Position numbers and translations under genes: made by a program. DNA of 64,000 nucleotides from Pseudophaeobacter profundi (GTDB lineage: Bacteria; Pseudomonadota; Alphaproteobacteria; Rhodobacterales; Rhodobacteraceae), in the NCBI RefSeq assembly GCF_029697505.1, contig NZ_JARJEF010000012.1, forward strand, positions 57,222-121,221, given 5' to 3'. Below, piece after piece: positions 27,029-36,044 of this stretch (position 1 is its first letter; every line of letters begins with the position of its first letter). Under the pieces are notes generated by a model. That model did no database searches and was not told the origin of the DNA. It saw only the letters and a list, made by a program, of their open reading frames with translations.

Positions 27029-28291
27029 TCAGGCAACCGGAGGCCAGACCTTGGCCGGCAGGATCTGGCCCGTGCAATCGCCAAACCCGATGGTAAAGCC
27101 ATCACCTCGGGCATTGCCGCGCAGCGTCAGGGTGTCGCCATCCTCGATGAAGCCACGGCTTTCGCCAGTTTCCAGGGTAAAAGGCTCGCGCCCGGCCCAG
27201 CTCAGCTCCATGAGCGAACCGAACTCGGACCGCTCGGCGCCCGAAATGGTGCCAGAGCCCAGCAGGTCGCCTGTGTTCATCTCGCAGCCACCAATAGCAT
27301 GATGACACAGCTGCTCCGCCGCCGAGTAATACATCCGGTTGTAGTTGGTCTTGGCAATGGAAGAGGCCGTCGCCGCGCCTTCGGGCTGCATCAGAACTTC
27401 CAACTCGATGTCATACAGGCCGTCCTTGCTGCCATTCAGATAGGGCAGCAGCTCTTTCTCGCGGGCCGGGGTCGGGGCACGGAAGCTTTCCAGCGCCGCA
27501 GCGGTGACGATCCAGGGCGAAATCGAGGTGCCAAAGGCCTTGCCCTGGAACGGGCCAAGCGGCTGGTATTCCCAGCCCTGAATGTCGCGGGCCGACCAGT
27601 CGTTCAGCAGCACATAGCCAAAGATCATCGCATCGGCTTCATCGACGGTGATTGGCTGGCCAAATTCAGATCCGGTGCCAACAATGGCGCCCATCTCCAG
27701 TTCGATGTCCAGACGTTTGGTCGGCCCAAAGGATGGCATTTCGGCGTCCGGCGCCTTGGTCTGGCCATTGGGGCGGTGAATCGGCGTGCCGGAGACCACA
27801 ACAGAGGAGGCGCGCCCATTATAACCAATGGGAATGTGCAACCAGTTGGCGGGCAGATCCGGGGAGCCCCGCAGGATCGCCCCCATGTTTTTGGCGTGCT
27901 GCATACCGGCATAAAAATCGGTATATTCTGCCACGGCCAACGGCATGTGCAGCTCGGCCTCTGCCTGGGCCGTCAACAGCGGCTCCAGCTTGGCCTGCTC
28001 GGCCGCGCCTTCGGCCAACAGCGCTGTCAGCCGTTCCCGCAGGGCAGCCCAGACCGCTGGCCCTTCCTCCATCATCTCGTTCCAGAAGGGCATCTCAAAC
28101 AGCGGATAGTCCGCCAGCTGCAGCAAACCGGCTTCTTCGGCGGCCTGGCAATCCAGGATCATATCGCCAATGGCCACGCCACAACGCGGATCACTCTCTT
28201 TGGTCGAAAACACACCATAGGGCAGGTTGTTCAAGGGAAAGGGGTGTGCGGCATCATTGGCCGAGCTCACCCAGGATTTCAGAAGCGGCAT
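27029..28291 (-). CDS. fahA: Fumarylacetoacetase
   Basis: Encodes 420 residues from MPLLKSWVSSAND, a normal length for the two-domain enzyme. An N-terminal SH3-like domain (to about 120) is followed by the FAH catalytic domain. Visible active-site text includes FYAGMQHAKNMG, LDIELEMGAIVG and WSARDIQGWEYQPLGPFQGKAFGTSISPW, in which the metal-binding acids and catalytic residues sit. It hydrolyses fumarylacetoacetate to fumarate and acetoacetate, the last step of the homogentisate route. It is 69 bp upstream of the MBL gene and 134 bp after hmgA. Confidence 0.95.
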   Translation of the reverse strand: MPLLKSWVSSANDAAHPFPLNNLPYGVFSTKESDPRCGVAIGDMILDCQAAEEAGLLQLADYPLFEMPFWNEMMEEGPAVWAALRERLTALLAEGAAEQAKLEPLLTAQAEAELHMPLAVAEYTDFYAGMQHAKNMGAILRGSPDLPANWLHIPIGYNGRASSVVVSGTPIHRPNGQTKAPDAEMPSFGPTKRLDIELEMGAIVGTGSEFGQPITVDEADAMIFGYVLLNDWSARDIQGWEYQPLGPFQGKAFGTSISPWIVTAAALESFRAPTPAREKELLPYLNGSKDGLYDIELEVLMQPEGAATASSIAKTNYNRMYYSAAEQLCHHAIGGCEMNTGDLLGSGTISGAERSEFGSLMELSWAGREPFTLETGESRGFIEDGDTLTLRGNARGDGFTIGFGDCTGQILPAKVWPPVA

Positions 28292-28361
28292 AGAGCCTCC
28301 AGTCGGTTGCAAGATCCGCAGATCTCATTTCATCTTTCCGGAAATACCTCCGGGGGTGAAT

Positions 28362-28399
28362 GGGCCCTGAAAGGGCCCAGAGGGGGGCGGCGCCCCCTT
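28362..28399 (-). repeat. Two hairpins between hmgA and fahA
   Basis: GGGCCC-TGAAA-GGGCCC (28362-28378) is followed by a G/C hairpin (28381-28399) with six G-C pairs, a 3-base loop, and a T-rich stretch on the plus strand. It lies between two genes of the same pathway, so it is more likely a processing or attenuation hairpin than a full stop. Confidence 0.5.
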
Positions 28400-28425
28400 C
28401 TGTTTGTTCTTGGTCTACCCGCAGC

Positions 28426-29781
28426 CTATTTCATACCGGGCGTGCCGTCGAATTTCTTCTCGATGTCGCTCCAGCACTCGATGTAGTCATCCTGCATCGG
28501 GGCTTCCTTGGCGGCGAATTCGGTCAGATGCTGCGGGAAACGGGTTTCAATCATAAAGGACATGGTATTTGCCAGCTTCTCCGGGCCGAGGTTGGAATTG
28601 GACGCCCCTTCAAAGGCGTCTTTGTCCGGCCCATGCGGGATCATCATATTGTGCAGGCTCATGCCGCCGGGGATGAAGCCCTCTGGCTTGGCGTCATACT
28701 GGCCATAGATATTGCCCATCAGTTCGGACATGATGTTCTTGTGATACCAAGGCGGACGGAAGGTGTTTTCGGCCACCATCCAGCGATCACGGAACAGCAC
28801 AAAGTCGATATTGGCCGTTCCTGGCACGCCCGAAGGCGCGGTCAGCACGGTGAAAATCGACGGATCCGGGTGATCGAACAGGATTGCACCCACCGGGCAA
28901 TAGGTCTTCAGATCATATTTGTAGGGTGCATAGTTGCCGTGCCAGGCGACCACATCCAGCGGCGATTGTGCGATCTGTGTCTCATGGAACTGCCCGCACC
29001 ATTTCATTGTCAGGCTTGATGGGGTTTCGCGGTCTTCGAAGGCCGCGACGGGCGCCTTGAAGTCACGCGGGTTTGCCAGACAATTGGCACCAATCGGGCC
29101 ACGGCCGGGCAGTTCAAATTTTTGCCCGTAATTTTCGCAGACAAAGCCGCGAGCCGGGCCGTCCAGCACTTCGACGCGATAGACCAGGCCGCGCGGAATG
29201 ATGGCGATTTCCTGCGGTTCCACATCAATAATACCCAGCTCGGTGGCAAAGCGCAGGCGGCCTTCCTGAGGGATCACCAGCATTTCGGAATCGGCCGAAA
29301 AGAAATAGGCGTCCTGCATGCTTTCTGTCACCAGATAGACATGGGTGGCCATGCCGACCTGGGTGTTCACATCCCCGGCGGTGGTCATGGTTTTCATGCC
29401 GGTCAGCCAGGTCAGTTTTTGCCCGTCATGGGCCACCGGATCCCAGCGATACTGGCCAAGGCTGGCCAGATCCGGGTCGATACAGGGGGCGGATTTCCAA
29501 TAGGGCAGGTCGATCTTGGTATAGCGATGCGAATGTTTCACCGAGGGGCGGATGCGATAGCACCATGTCCGCTCGGGTGGGTTGGCGGTGAACGCGGTGC
29601 CCGAGAGCTGCTCGCCATAAAGGCCGTAGTTGCATTTCTGAGGGCTGTTCATCCCCTGCGGCAATGCGCCGGGCAGGGCTTCACTTTCAAAATCATTGCC
29701 AAAACCGGGCAAGTAACCTTCATGCGGGCCAGCAAGTGAGGGGGCCTGAGTCAGTGGGTGTGAATCCGCAGCTTTGTTCAT
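28426..29781 (-). CDS. hmgA: Homogentisate 1,2-dioxygenase
   Basis: Encodes 451 residues, full length for this cupin-fold iron dioxygenase. The N-terminus [20 protein letters not shown] and central [26 protein letters not shown] are diagnostic. The metal-site region near the C-terminus ([16 protein letters not shown] and [19 protein letters not shown]) contains the iron histidines and glutamate. It converts homogentisate to maleylacetoacetate. It is divergent from a MarR regulator with a palindromic site between them. Confidence 0.95.
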   Translation of the reverse strand: MNKAADSHPLTQAPSLAGPHEGYLPGFGNDFESEALPGALPQGMNSPQKCNYGLYGEQLSGTAFTANPPERTWCYRIRPSVKHSHRYTKIDLPYWKSAPCIDPDLASLGQYRWDPVAHDGQKLTWLTGMKTMTTAGDVNTQVGMATHVYLVTESMQDAYFFSADSEMLVIPQEGRLRFATELGIIDVEPQEIAIIPRGLVYRVEVLDGPARGFVCENYGQKFELPGRGPIGANCLANPRDFKAPVAAFEDRETPSSLTMKWCGQFHETQIAQSPLDVVAWHGNYAPYKYDLKTYCPVGAILFDHPDPSIFTVLTAPSGVPGTANIDFVLFRDRWMVAENTFRPPWYHKNIMSELMGNIYGQYDAKPEGFIPGGMSLHNMMIPHGPDKDAFEGASNSNLGPEKLANTMSFMIETRFPQHLTEFAAKEAPMQDDYIECWSDIEKKFDGTPGMK

Positions 29782-29812
29782 GTCGACGCTCCTTTTCTTC
29801 TTGCCGAATTAA

Positions 29813-29830
29813 TAGTTGTTTTTGTAACTA
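29813..29830. promoter_or_regulatory. Candidate MarR operator between hmgA and its regulator
   Basis: TAGTT (29813-29817) and AACTA (29826-29830) form an inverted repeat with 8 bases between, in the 69 bp divergent region. Size and symmetry fit a MarR-family dimer site. Assignment is by position. Confidence 0.55.
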
Positions 29831-29850
29831 ACAAGGGTGAGGAGTATACC

Positions 29851-30324
29851 ATGACTGAAAAAGATGATTTTTCGCTGCAGGATTTTCTACCCTTCTTGCT
29901 GAACCGCGCTGCCGAGGATGCTTCGCTGGCTTTTCAGGCGCATTACAAGAATCGCTATGGCATGCTGCGCAATGAATGGCGGGTGCTGTTTCATCTGGGG
30001 GTGTTTGGCCAGATGACGGCCAAGGAAATTGGCCAGCGGGCCAAGATCCACAAGACCAAGATCAGCCGCGCGGTGGCCAAATTGGCGGAACGCCGCTTTG
30101 TGTCGCGCAGCCGGGATGAAAAGGATCGCCGAGCAGAACATTTGCGGCTTACGCCTGCGGGCGAAGCAGCCTATCGTGATCTGCGCGCCGAGGCACAGAG
30201 CTATGACGCCCAGCTGGCGGCACGCTTTGACCCGCAAGAGGTCGCTTTGCTGCTGCGCATGCTGCGCAAGCTGGCATCAATAGAAGAGCCAGTTTCTAGC
30301 GCGCCAGAGCGAGATCGAGATTGA
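29851..30324 (+). CDS. MarR-family transcriptional regulator of the homogentisate cluster
   Basis: Encodes 157 residues. The winged HTH spans about residues 30-105 (MTAKEIGQRAKIHKTKISRAVAKLAERRFVSRSRDEKDRRAEHLRLTPAG), with the DxR wing motif seen in DEKDRRAEH. GTGAGGAG lies 9 bases before the ATG. It is divergent from hmgA and is probably its repressor, responding to homogentisate or a related acid by analogy with HmgR-type control. It is followed 35 bp later by the adenylate cyclase gene. Confidence 0.88.
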   Translation: MTEKDDFSLQDFLPFLLNRAAEDASLAFQAHYKNRYGMLRNEWRVLFHLGVFGQMTAKEIGQRAKIHKTKISRAVAKLAERRFVSRSRDEKDRRAEHLRLTPAGEAAYRDLRAEAQSYDAQLAARFDPQEVALLLRMLRKLASIEEPVSSAPERDRD

Positions 30325-30359
30325 AGCCTGCGGGCGAATGACAAAGAGGTAGAGCCAGC

Positions 30360-31610
30360 ATGGACAGTGTGGATGCAAGAACGGCAGAGTTGATCCCCTG
30401 GTTGATCGAGCTCGGATTGCGCAGCAGTGGCCGCCAGGAGCTCCTGAACACCTTTTGCGAAAAACTGGTGGAACAGGGCGTGCCGCTTTGGCGGTTCCAC
30501 CTGGCACAGCGGGCCTACCACCCGAAGTTTGGCGGCATTGGCTATAACTGGACCCGCAGCGGCGGCATTAGCCATGAACACTATGAACGGCGCCAAACCC
30601 CGCGCGAGGCCTGGCTCAGAAGCCCCTTTTATCAGCTGCTGGAGCGCAACATTGATGTGTTTCAGTCTGATCTGACTGGCCCGTTGCTGACCCGGCACCC
30701 CCTGCTGCAAGAGCTCAAGGATCAGGGGGCAAGCGAATATCTGGCCCTGGCCTTGCGCTTTACCGAAGATAACACTGTCGCTGATCCCAATGCCCCACCG
30801 GAAGGGGTTCTGGCCTCCTGGACCTGTGATCGTGTCGGCGGGTTCTCAGACCAGGACAAGGCGCTGATCCAGGCGCTTTATCCGGTGTTGGGGCTGGCAT
30901 TGAAATCGATTTCAAACCGGCAGATGGCCAGTGACCTGTTGCAAACCTATCTGGGCCGCGATCCGGGGGTGCGGGTGCTTTCGGGGGAATTTCAGCGCGG
31001 ATCGTCAAATGAGATCGATGCGGTGATTGGCCTGTTCGACCTGAAAGGCTTTACCAGCCTCGCCGGAGAGCTGCCGGGGCCTGCGCTGATCGAAATGCTG
31101 AACGACTATTTTGGTATCGCGGTTGAAACGACACATGCCCATGGCGGCAATATCCTGAAGTTCCTTGGTGATGGGGTGCTGGGTATGTTCAACCTTGGCT
31201 CCCTGGAGGAGGATGCGAAGGCGGCGCTGGACGCCTCGGCAGAGCTGTCTCGCCGGATCAGCCTGCGCAATGAAGAACGCGCGGCAAGCGGGCTACCGGT
31301 TGCCGATTGGACGCTGGCCCTGCATGCCGGGCGTATTCTGTATGGGAATATCGGTGCAGAAAATCGGCTGGATTTCACTGTGATCGGCCCCGCCGTCAAT
31401 CAAACCGCCCGGATTGCCGACATGCACCGATCGGTGGGCCAGAACCTGATTTTCTCGCAGGTGGTACAGCGTGCGGCCGCTGGCGGTGCGCATGACATGG
31501 TTTCCCTTGGGCGCTATATGCTGCGCGGAGTCAGTGAACCGATGGAGCTGTTTACCATCTACCGACCACATGACGCCATGCCATCCCTGGCGCCGCATGC
31601 CAGGGATTAG
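30360..31610 (+). CDS. Class III adenylate cyclase
   Basis: Encodes 416 residues. The catalytic CHD domain covers about 215-385. Metal aspartates are D227 (GLFDLKGFTSL) and D271 (KFLGDGVLGMF). ATP-selecting residues are K267 and D338 (NRLDFTVIG). The transition-state pair is N347 and R351 (AVNQTARI). All are present, so it should make cAMP from ATP. The N-terminal 200 residues carry no motif I recognise, have no membrane segment, and may be a sensory domain (GAF-like by length). It begins 35 bp after the MarR gene, so the two may be co-transcribed. Confidence 0.88.
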   Translation: MDSVDARTAELIPWLIELGLRSSGRQELLNTFCEKLVEQGVPLWRFHLAQRAYHPKFGGIGYNWTRSGGISHEHYERRQTPREAWLRSPFYQLLERNIDVFQSDLTGPLLTRHPLLQELKDQGASEYLALALRFTEDNTVADPNAPPEGVLASWTCDRVGGFSDQDKALIQALYPVLGLALKSISNRQMASDLLQTYLGRDPGVRVLSGEFQRGSSNEIDAVIGLFDLKGFTSLAGELPGPALIEMLNDYFGIAVETTHAHGGNILKFLGDGVLGMFNLGSLEEDAKAALDASAELSRRISLRNEERAASGLPVADWTLALHAGRILYGNIGAENRLDFTVIGPAVNQTARIADMHRSVGQNLIFSQVVQRAAAGGAHDMVSLGRYMLRGVSEPMELFTIYRPHDAMPSLAPHARD

Positions 31611-31639
31611 GCTCTGAACTGCGTTTGTACCTGCCGAGG

Positions 31640-32449
31640 CTAGATATCGATTTCCACACCGGGCAGGTTCACGGCTTTCATCATGTCGCGCAGCTCTTGC
31701 CGGGCGGCGATGTTGGAAATGTTCAGCTGCTTGATGCCAATATCCTTGAGGTCAAGCAGCGTCAGGCCACGCGGGAACAACTCGCGGAAGATCACCCGCT
31801 CGGAAAAGCCGGGGGCCACGCGAAAGCCGATGCGCTTTGACAGCATGTTGATGGCGCGTTCCATCTTTTCCTTGTTGACCATGCGCTGGGTGCCAACCCG
31901 GTTGCGGATCACCACCCAGTCGATGGGCTTGAGGCCAGCCTGGGCGCGCAGCTGGCGGGCATTCCAGACCATCTCTGAATAGACCGAGGGGCCCGTGATC
32001 TTTTCGCCCTTCTGGTCGGTATGGGCCAGAAGGTCAAAATCAACAAAGCTGTCGTTCAGCGGGGTGATCAGGGTATCGGCCAATGAGTGGGCCACCTGGC
32101 TCAACCGTGTGTGCGATCCCGGACAGTCGATCAGAATGAAATCATTGTCCGGTTCCAGGCTGGATACGGCGGCCGACAGGCGATGATCGTAGACGTTTTC
32201 GCCCGGCTGCAGGCTGTCGGCGTCGATCTCGGGAAGTTCGTGCAGTTCCACCAGCGGCAGGTCCAGCGCCGCCTTGGTCATGAATTCCTTGCGGTTCTCC
32301 AGATAGCGCCCCAGGGAACGCTGCCGCAGGTCGAGATCGAGGGCGGCCACTTTATGCCCCATGCGGGCCAGGGTTGTTGCCACATGGATAGAGACGGTGG
32401 ACTTGCCTGCGCCGCCCTTTTCGTTACCGACGACTATGATATGCGCCAT
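31640..32449 (-). CDS. mipZ: Division-plane positioning ATPase MipZ
   Basis: Encodes 269 residues from MAHIIVVGNEKGGAGKST. It carries the deviant Walker A KGGAGKST of the ParA/MinD class, the switch text DLDLRQRSLGRYLENR, and IDCPGSHTRLSQVAHSLAD. The whole reads as alphaproteobacterial MipZ, which forms a gradient from the poles with ParB and inhibits FtsZ assembly away from midcell. The frame is open 32 codons further upstream but that part has no similarity. It is convergent with the cyclase gene, with 29 bp between the two stops. Confidence 0.9.
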   Translation of the reverse strand: MAHIIVVGNEKGGAGKSTVSIHVATTLARMGHKVAALDLDLRQRSLGRYLENRKEFMTKAALDLPLVELHELPEIDADSLQPGENVYDHRLSAAVSSLEPDNDFILIDCPGSHTRLSQVAHSLADTLITPLNDSFVDFDLLAHTDQKGEKITGPSVYSEMVWNARQLRAQAGLKPIDWVVIRNRVGTQRMVNKEKMERAINMLSKRIGFRVAPGFSERVIFRELFPRGLTLLDLKDIGIKQLNISNIAARQELRDMMKAVNLPGVEIDI

Positions 32450-32631
32450 CTTTTTGTCCCTTTGGTTCGCCGCGCTACGCGGGCCTGTTGTTGGCGCGAC
32501 TATAGAGTCGGGGCGAATCAATGAAAAGCGCTCAAATGCGGCCAAAGCCCCAAGTTAGGGCCTGATATAGATCTCATTTGACGGGCTGGCGGGGGCGTTG
32601 AACCGCGCTGTGGCGAAACAGGGCTGGTGAC

Positions 32632-32664
32632 AAAAAAATGCCGCCCCCGAGAGGAGCGGCATTT
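32632..32664 (-). terminator. Rho-independent terminator of rpmE
   Basis: On the minus strand the stem AAATGCCGC/GCGGCATTT (32656-32664 with 32636-32644) is followed by a run of seven T (32632-32638), 25 bp after the rpmE stop. This is the clearest terminator on the left half of the window. Confidence 0.85.
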
Positions 32665-32688
32665 CTGAAAACCAAAAGCTTTGGGTGC

Positions 32689-32910
32689 TTAGAAGCCCAG
32701 GCCTTCGTATTTCTTTTTGAACTTGGAGACGCGGCCGCCGGCATCCATCAGACGGGTGTTACCACCGGTCCAGGCAGGGTGCACTGTGGGATCGATGTCC
32801 AGCGACATCTGGTCGCCGTCTTTGCCCCAGGTGGAGCGCATCTTCAGAATGGTGCCATCGGTCATTTTGACGTCGATGAAGTGGTAATCGGGGTGAATAT
32901 CTTTTTTCAT
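32689..32910 (-). CDS. rpmE: 50S ribosomal protein L31
   Basis: Encodes 73 residues starting [19 protein letters not shown] and containing [14 protein letters not shown], diagnostic for L31. It lacks the CxxC zinc-binding cysteines, which is the usual alphaproteobacterial form. It lies 11 bp after rplS and is followed by a strong terminator. Confidence 0.95.
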   Translation of the reverse strand: MKKDIHPDYHFIDVKMTDGTILKMRSTWGKDGDQMSLDIDPTVHPAWTGGNTRLMDAGGRVSKFKKKYEGLGF

Positions 32911-32921
32911 GATACCGCTCC

Positions 32922-33296
32922 TCAGGCCTTTTTGGCTTTGTAGTGTGAATCTTCAGCGATCCGTGCGGACTTACCGCGCAGGGCGCGCAGGTAGTACAGT
33001 TTGGCGCGACGCACGCGGCCACGACGCACGACGGCGATGCTGTCGATATTGGTGGAATGCAGGGGGAACACACGTTCCACGCCTTCACCAAAGGAAATTT
33101 TGCGCACGGTGAACGACCCGGAGATGCCCGAACCGTTTTTACGGCTGATGCAAACGCCTTCGTAGTTCTGAACACGCGAGCGCGAGCCCTCGGTCACTTT
33201 GTAACCGACGCGGATGGTATCACCGGCTTTGAAATCGGGGATGTCTTTCCCCAGGGCGGCAACTTGTTCCGCCTCCAGCTGTGCGATCAGGTTCAT
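32922..33296 (-). CDS. rplS: 50S ribosomal protein L19
   Basis: Encodes 124 residues from [15 protein letters not shown], with [30 protein letters not shown] and [23 protein letters not shown] covering the whole L19 family. An upstream in-frame ATG adds 28 residues with no similarity. In most bacteria rplS follows trmD directly; here an M20 peptidase gene and a 283 bp spacer (33297-33579) intervene, so it likely has its own promoter in that spacer. Confidence 0.95.
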   Translation of the reverse strand: MNLIAQLEAEQVAALGKDIPDFKAGDTIRVGYKVTEGSRSRVQNYEGVCISRKNGSGISGSFTVRKISFGEGVERVFPLHSTNIDSIAVVRRGRVRRAKLYYLRALRGKSARIAEDSHYKAKKA

Positions 33297-33579
33297 CTGA
33301 TCTTCTCCTATTTTGCTCGTGGTTTTTTCCACGAAGTTTTGCGCGTCCTCAGAGCTCTTGGTCTTCACCGGGTCCCGCATTGCAGCCCGCCAGAGGTTAG
33401 GTCGTCCGTTCGCTTAAGCTGTTGGTTCGGGCTGCGCTACAGGGGCCGAAGAAGGCCAGGCAGGGTCGTGCAGTCCAATCACCAACGACTCGGAGACACG
33501 AAAAGCGAATCCAAGTAGGCGGTCTGTAGGCGATATGCGCCCCTGGATCAAGGGCGCAGAGCGGTCAGAGACCTTTGTT

Positions 33580-35037
33580 TTACTGCTTTTGCAGCAGCGC
33601 ACCAAAGAAGTTGATGCCAGTTTCCAGGTTCTCGACCGAAAGCCGTTCGTTGATACCGTGAAACCGCTTCAGATCGCTGCCGTCGATCTTGAAGGGATTG
33701 ATCCGATAGGCTGCATCGGCGGCCTGGGCGTAGTGGCGCGCATCGGTTGCGGCAATGGTCAGGCCGGGCACGGTGGCGAGCGGACCAAAGGCGGCAAAAA
33801 TGGCGTCCTTGATGTCCAGATAGCCCGGCCCATCCGAGGCAGAGACCGGCGAGGCGGCACTGGCAAAGCTGGGATCCAGCCGGATCTCGATCTCTGGGTC
33901 GTCGATGGTGGTGCGGACATGTTCGACAATACTGTCGACGCTGTCGCGCGGATGAATGCGAAAGTTGACGGTGGCAGTCGCCTTGGCGGCCAGCACGTTT
34001 TCCTTGCTTGATCCTGACAGCATGGTGGGGGCGGTGGTGGTGCGCAGCATTGCGTCGGTTGACGGCGCGCCGGACAGGATGCCTTCCAGTACCGGGTTGA
34101 ACAGCCAGCGATTGGCAAAGATCACGCGTTTGTCGATGGGAAAGTAGCGCCCAAGCGCATCAAAGAATTCTTCTGAAATTCCGTTCAGCCCACCGGGAAC
34201 CGGGTTTGCCTGCAGCCGATCTACCGCGCGGGCAATACGCCCCACCGCCGTGACGCGCGGTGGCATAGAGGAATGCCCACCGGGAGATGTCGCTACCAAA
34301 TCCAGTGTCACATAGCCCTTTTCCGACAGGTTGATGCTGGCCACCGGCTGAGTCAGGCCGGGGATGATCTCGTCCAGCACAAAAGAACCCTCATCCAGGG
34401 CCCAGGCCAGCTGTACGCCCTGGGCTGTCAGATGTTCAGCCACTGCCTTGGCACCATCACCGCCGATTTCTTCATCGCCGCCAAAGCTGAAATAGACGGT
34501 GCGTTTGGGCGTGAACCCCTGTTGGATCATATGTTCGGCAGCGCTGAGCATGGCAACCAGTGCGCCCTTGTTGTCGAGCGTGCCCCGCCCCCAGACAAAA
34601 CCATCCGCCACAGTGCCGGCAAAGGGCGCGTGATCCCAGTGCTGCAGCGATCCGGGCGGGATCGGCACCACATCGTAATGCGCCGCCAAGAGCACGGGTT
34701 GCAGGCTGCTATCGCTGCCCTGCCATTTGTACAGTGGCGTCTGCGCGGCCAGAACCTCGCGGCTCATGGTGGCATGAACGACCGGGTAGCTTTGTTCCAG
34801 AAACTGCAGGAAGGCGGCAAAATCGGGCCGGGTCAGATCGTCAGACACGGTTTCAAACTGCACCGCCTGCGACAGGATTTCAGTGGCCGCAACAGTATCG
34901 GCCCCCAGGGCAAAGCTATTGGCTGTGGCAGTGGCCTCGGGTGGGGTGTAGCGCATCGTATTGATGGTCAGCACCGCCCCAAGTACCAGGATCAGCACAA
35001 ACAACCCGGCCAGAATGCGCAGCAAAATACGAAGCAT
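33580..35037 (-). CDS. Membrane-anchored M20-family metallopeptidase (carboxypeptidase-like)
   Basis: Encodes 485 residues. One N-terminal hydrophobic helix (residues about 2-26) suggests a membrane anchor or uncleaved signal. Zinc-site motifs of the M20 fold are visible: LLAAHYDVVPIPPG, WGRGTLDNKGALVAML, and FSFGGDEEIGG. The dimerisation domain is intact (SPGGHSSMPP, then the lid). The family removes terminal residues from peptides or hydrolyses N-acyl amino acids (Gly-X carboxypeptidase/PM20 type). It lies between trmD and rplS on the same strand, an unusual place. Confidence 0.85.
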   Translation of the reverse strand: MLRILLRILAGLFVLILVLGAVLTINTMRYTPPEATATANSFALGADTVAATEILSQAVQFETVSDDLTRPDFAAFLQFLEQSYPVVHATMSREVLAAQTPLYKWQGSDSSLQPVLLAAHYDVVPIPPGSLQHWDHAPFAGTVADGFVWGRGTLDNKGALVAMLSAAEHMIQQGFTPKRTVYFSFGGDEEIGGDGAKAVAEHLTAQGVQLAWALDEGSFVLDEIIPGLTQPVASINLSEKGYVTLDLVATSPGGHSSMPPRVTAVGRIARAVDRLQANPVPGGLNGISEEFFDALGRYFPIDKRVIFANRWLFNPVLEGILSGAPSTDAMLRTTTAPTMLSGSSKENVLAAKATATVNFRIHPRDSVDSIVEHVRTTIDDPEIEIRLDPSFASAASPVSASDGPGYLDIKDAIFAAFGPLATVPGLTIAATDARHYAQAADAAYRINPFKIDGSDLKRFHGINERLSVENLETGINFFGALLQKQ

Positions 35038-35149
35038 CAGAAATCTCCTGTGTGTAAATGCCTCGCAGTGTCACCAGAGGCCTGCCAATCAGTCACGTGA
35101 TCTGACCATCTTGCCCAGAGGAGCCGCCTCTGTCCCGGTTGACGAGGCG

Positions 35150-35989
35150 TCACTTGGCCCTGTCTTTGCCTCTGGGTGTTTTTGGCGGTGTCTTGGCCTC
35201 ATGCGCCTGCCACAGATCGGGACGGCGGGTGCGGGTGATCTCTTCGGACATCTTCTGGCGCCATTCCGCAACCTTGCCGTGATGGCCGGACATCAGCACC
35301 TCGGGGATCTTACGGCCCTGCCATTCGGCGGGGCGGGTATATTGCGGATGCTCCAACAGACCAGAGGAAAAGCTTTCTTCTTCGGTCGAGGCCTGATTGC
35401 CCAGCACACCGGGGATCAGGCGTACGGTGGCGTCGATCAGCGCCTGGGCGGCCAGCTCTCCGCCAGTCATGACAAAATCCCCGAGCGAGACCTCTTGGAT
35501 GTTGTAGTGTTCCAGCACCCGTTCATCGACCCCTTCAAAACGACCGCAGAGCAGCGTCATGCCATCACAGCGCGCCAGGCTTTGCATCATCGCCTGATCC
35601 ATCGGTTTGCCGCGCGGGGTCAGGTAGATCAGCGGCCAGTTGCCGCCCTTTGGCGCGGTGGTGTCCTGCATGGCGTGGTCGATGGCATTGCCCAACACAT
35701 CAGCTCGCAGCACCATGCCCGCGCCACCGCCTGCCGGGGTGTCATCGACGTTACGATGTTTGCCCAGGCCAAATTCCCGCAGATCGACCGTTTCCAGCTG
35801 CCACAGCCCTTCCTGCAGCGCCTTGCCGGTGAGGCTCTCGCCCAGAACGCCAGGAAAGGCCGTGGGGAACAGCGTCAGGATCTTGGCCTTCCATACGCCG
35901 ACCAGATCAGGTGTTGGCGTCATCAGCTCACGCGGCTTCAGGGAGGGGCGGATCGCCTTGCGGCCATGGGATTTGTTTGGTGTACTCAT
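35150..35989 (-). CDS. trmD: tRNA (guanine-N1)-methyltransferase TrmD
   Basis: Encodes 279 residues. The trefoil-knot SPOUT motifs are clear: ILTLFPTAFPGVLGESLTGKAL, DDTPAGGGAGMVLR, LLCGRFEGVDERVLEHY, EVSLGDFVMTGGELAAQALID and RLIPGVLG. It methylates G37 of tRNA to keep reading frame. The N-terminal 30 residues are an extension common in the Rhodobacterales; an inner start at 35923 is possible. It lies in the rpsP-rimM-trmD-rplS block but is separated from rimM by an oppositely oriented gene. Confidence 0.95.
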   Translation of the reverse strand: MSTPNKSHGRKAIRPSLKPRELMTPTPDLVGVWKAKILTLFPTAFPGVLGESLTGKALQEGLWQLETVDLREFGLGKHRNVDDTPAGGGAGMVLRADVLGNAIDHAMQDTTAPKGGNWPLIYLTPRGKPMDQAMMQSLARCDGMTLLCGRFEGVDERVLEHYNIQEVSLGDFVMTGGELAAQALIDATVRLIPGVLGNQASTEEESFSSGLLEHPQYTRPAEWQGRKIPEVLMSGHHGKVAEWRQKMSEEITRTRRPDLWQAHEAKTPPKTPRGKDRAK

Positions 35990-36044
35990 GCAACCGTGTT
36001 TAGTTCAGATAGATTTGCGCGCAATACAAAGCTTAGGTGTTTTG

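Noticed and set aside
25883-28486. 867-codon open frame on the plus strand opposite the MBL and fumarylacetoacetase genes
   Set aside because: It is the antisense of two clearly coding genes, its product is low-complexity His/Gly/Arg-rich, and it has no family motif. It reflects the GC-rich third-position bias.
33536-33558. TGCGCCC/GGGCGCA hairpin as a terminator after the M20 peptidase
   Set aside because: There is a 7 bp stem but no T-tract on either strand; it is kept only as a possible hairpin.
35640-36044. Longer N-terminus for the APH-fold gene
   Set aside because: It would run antisense into trmD; the inner ATG at 36045 gives a normal family start.
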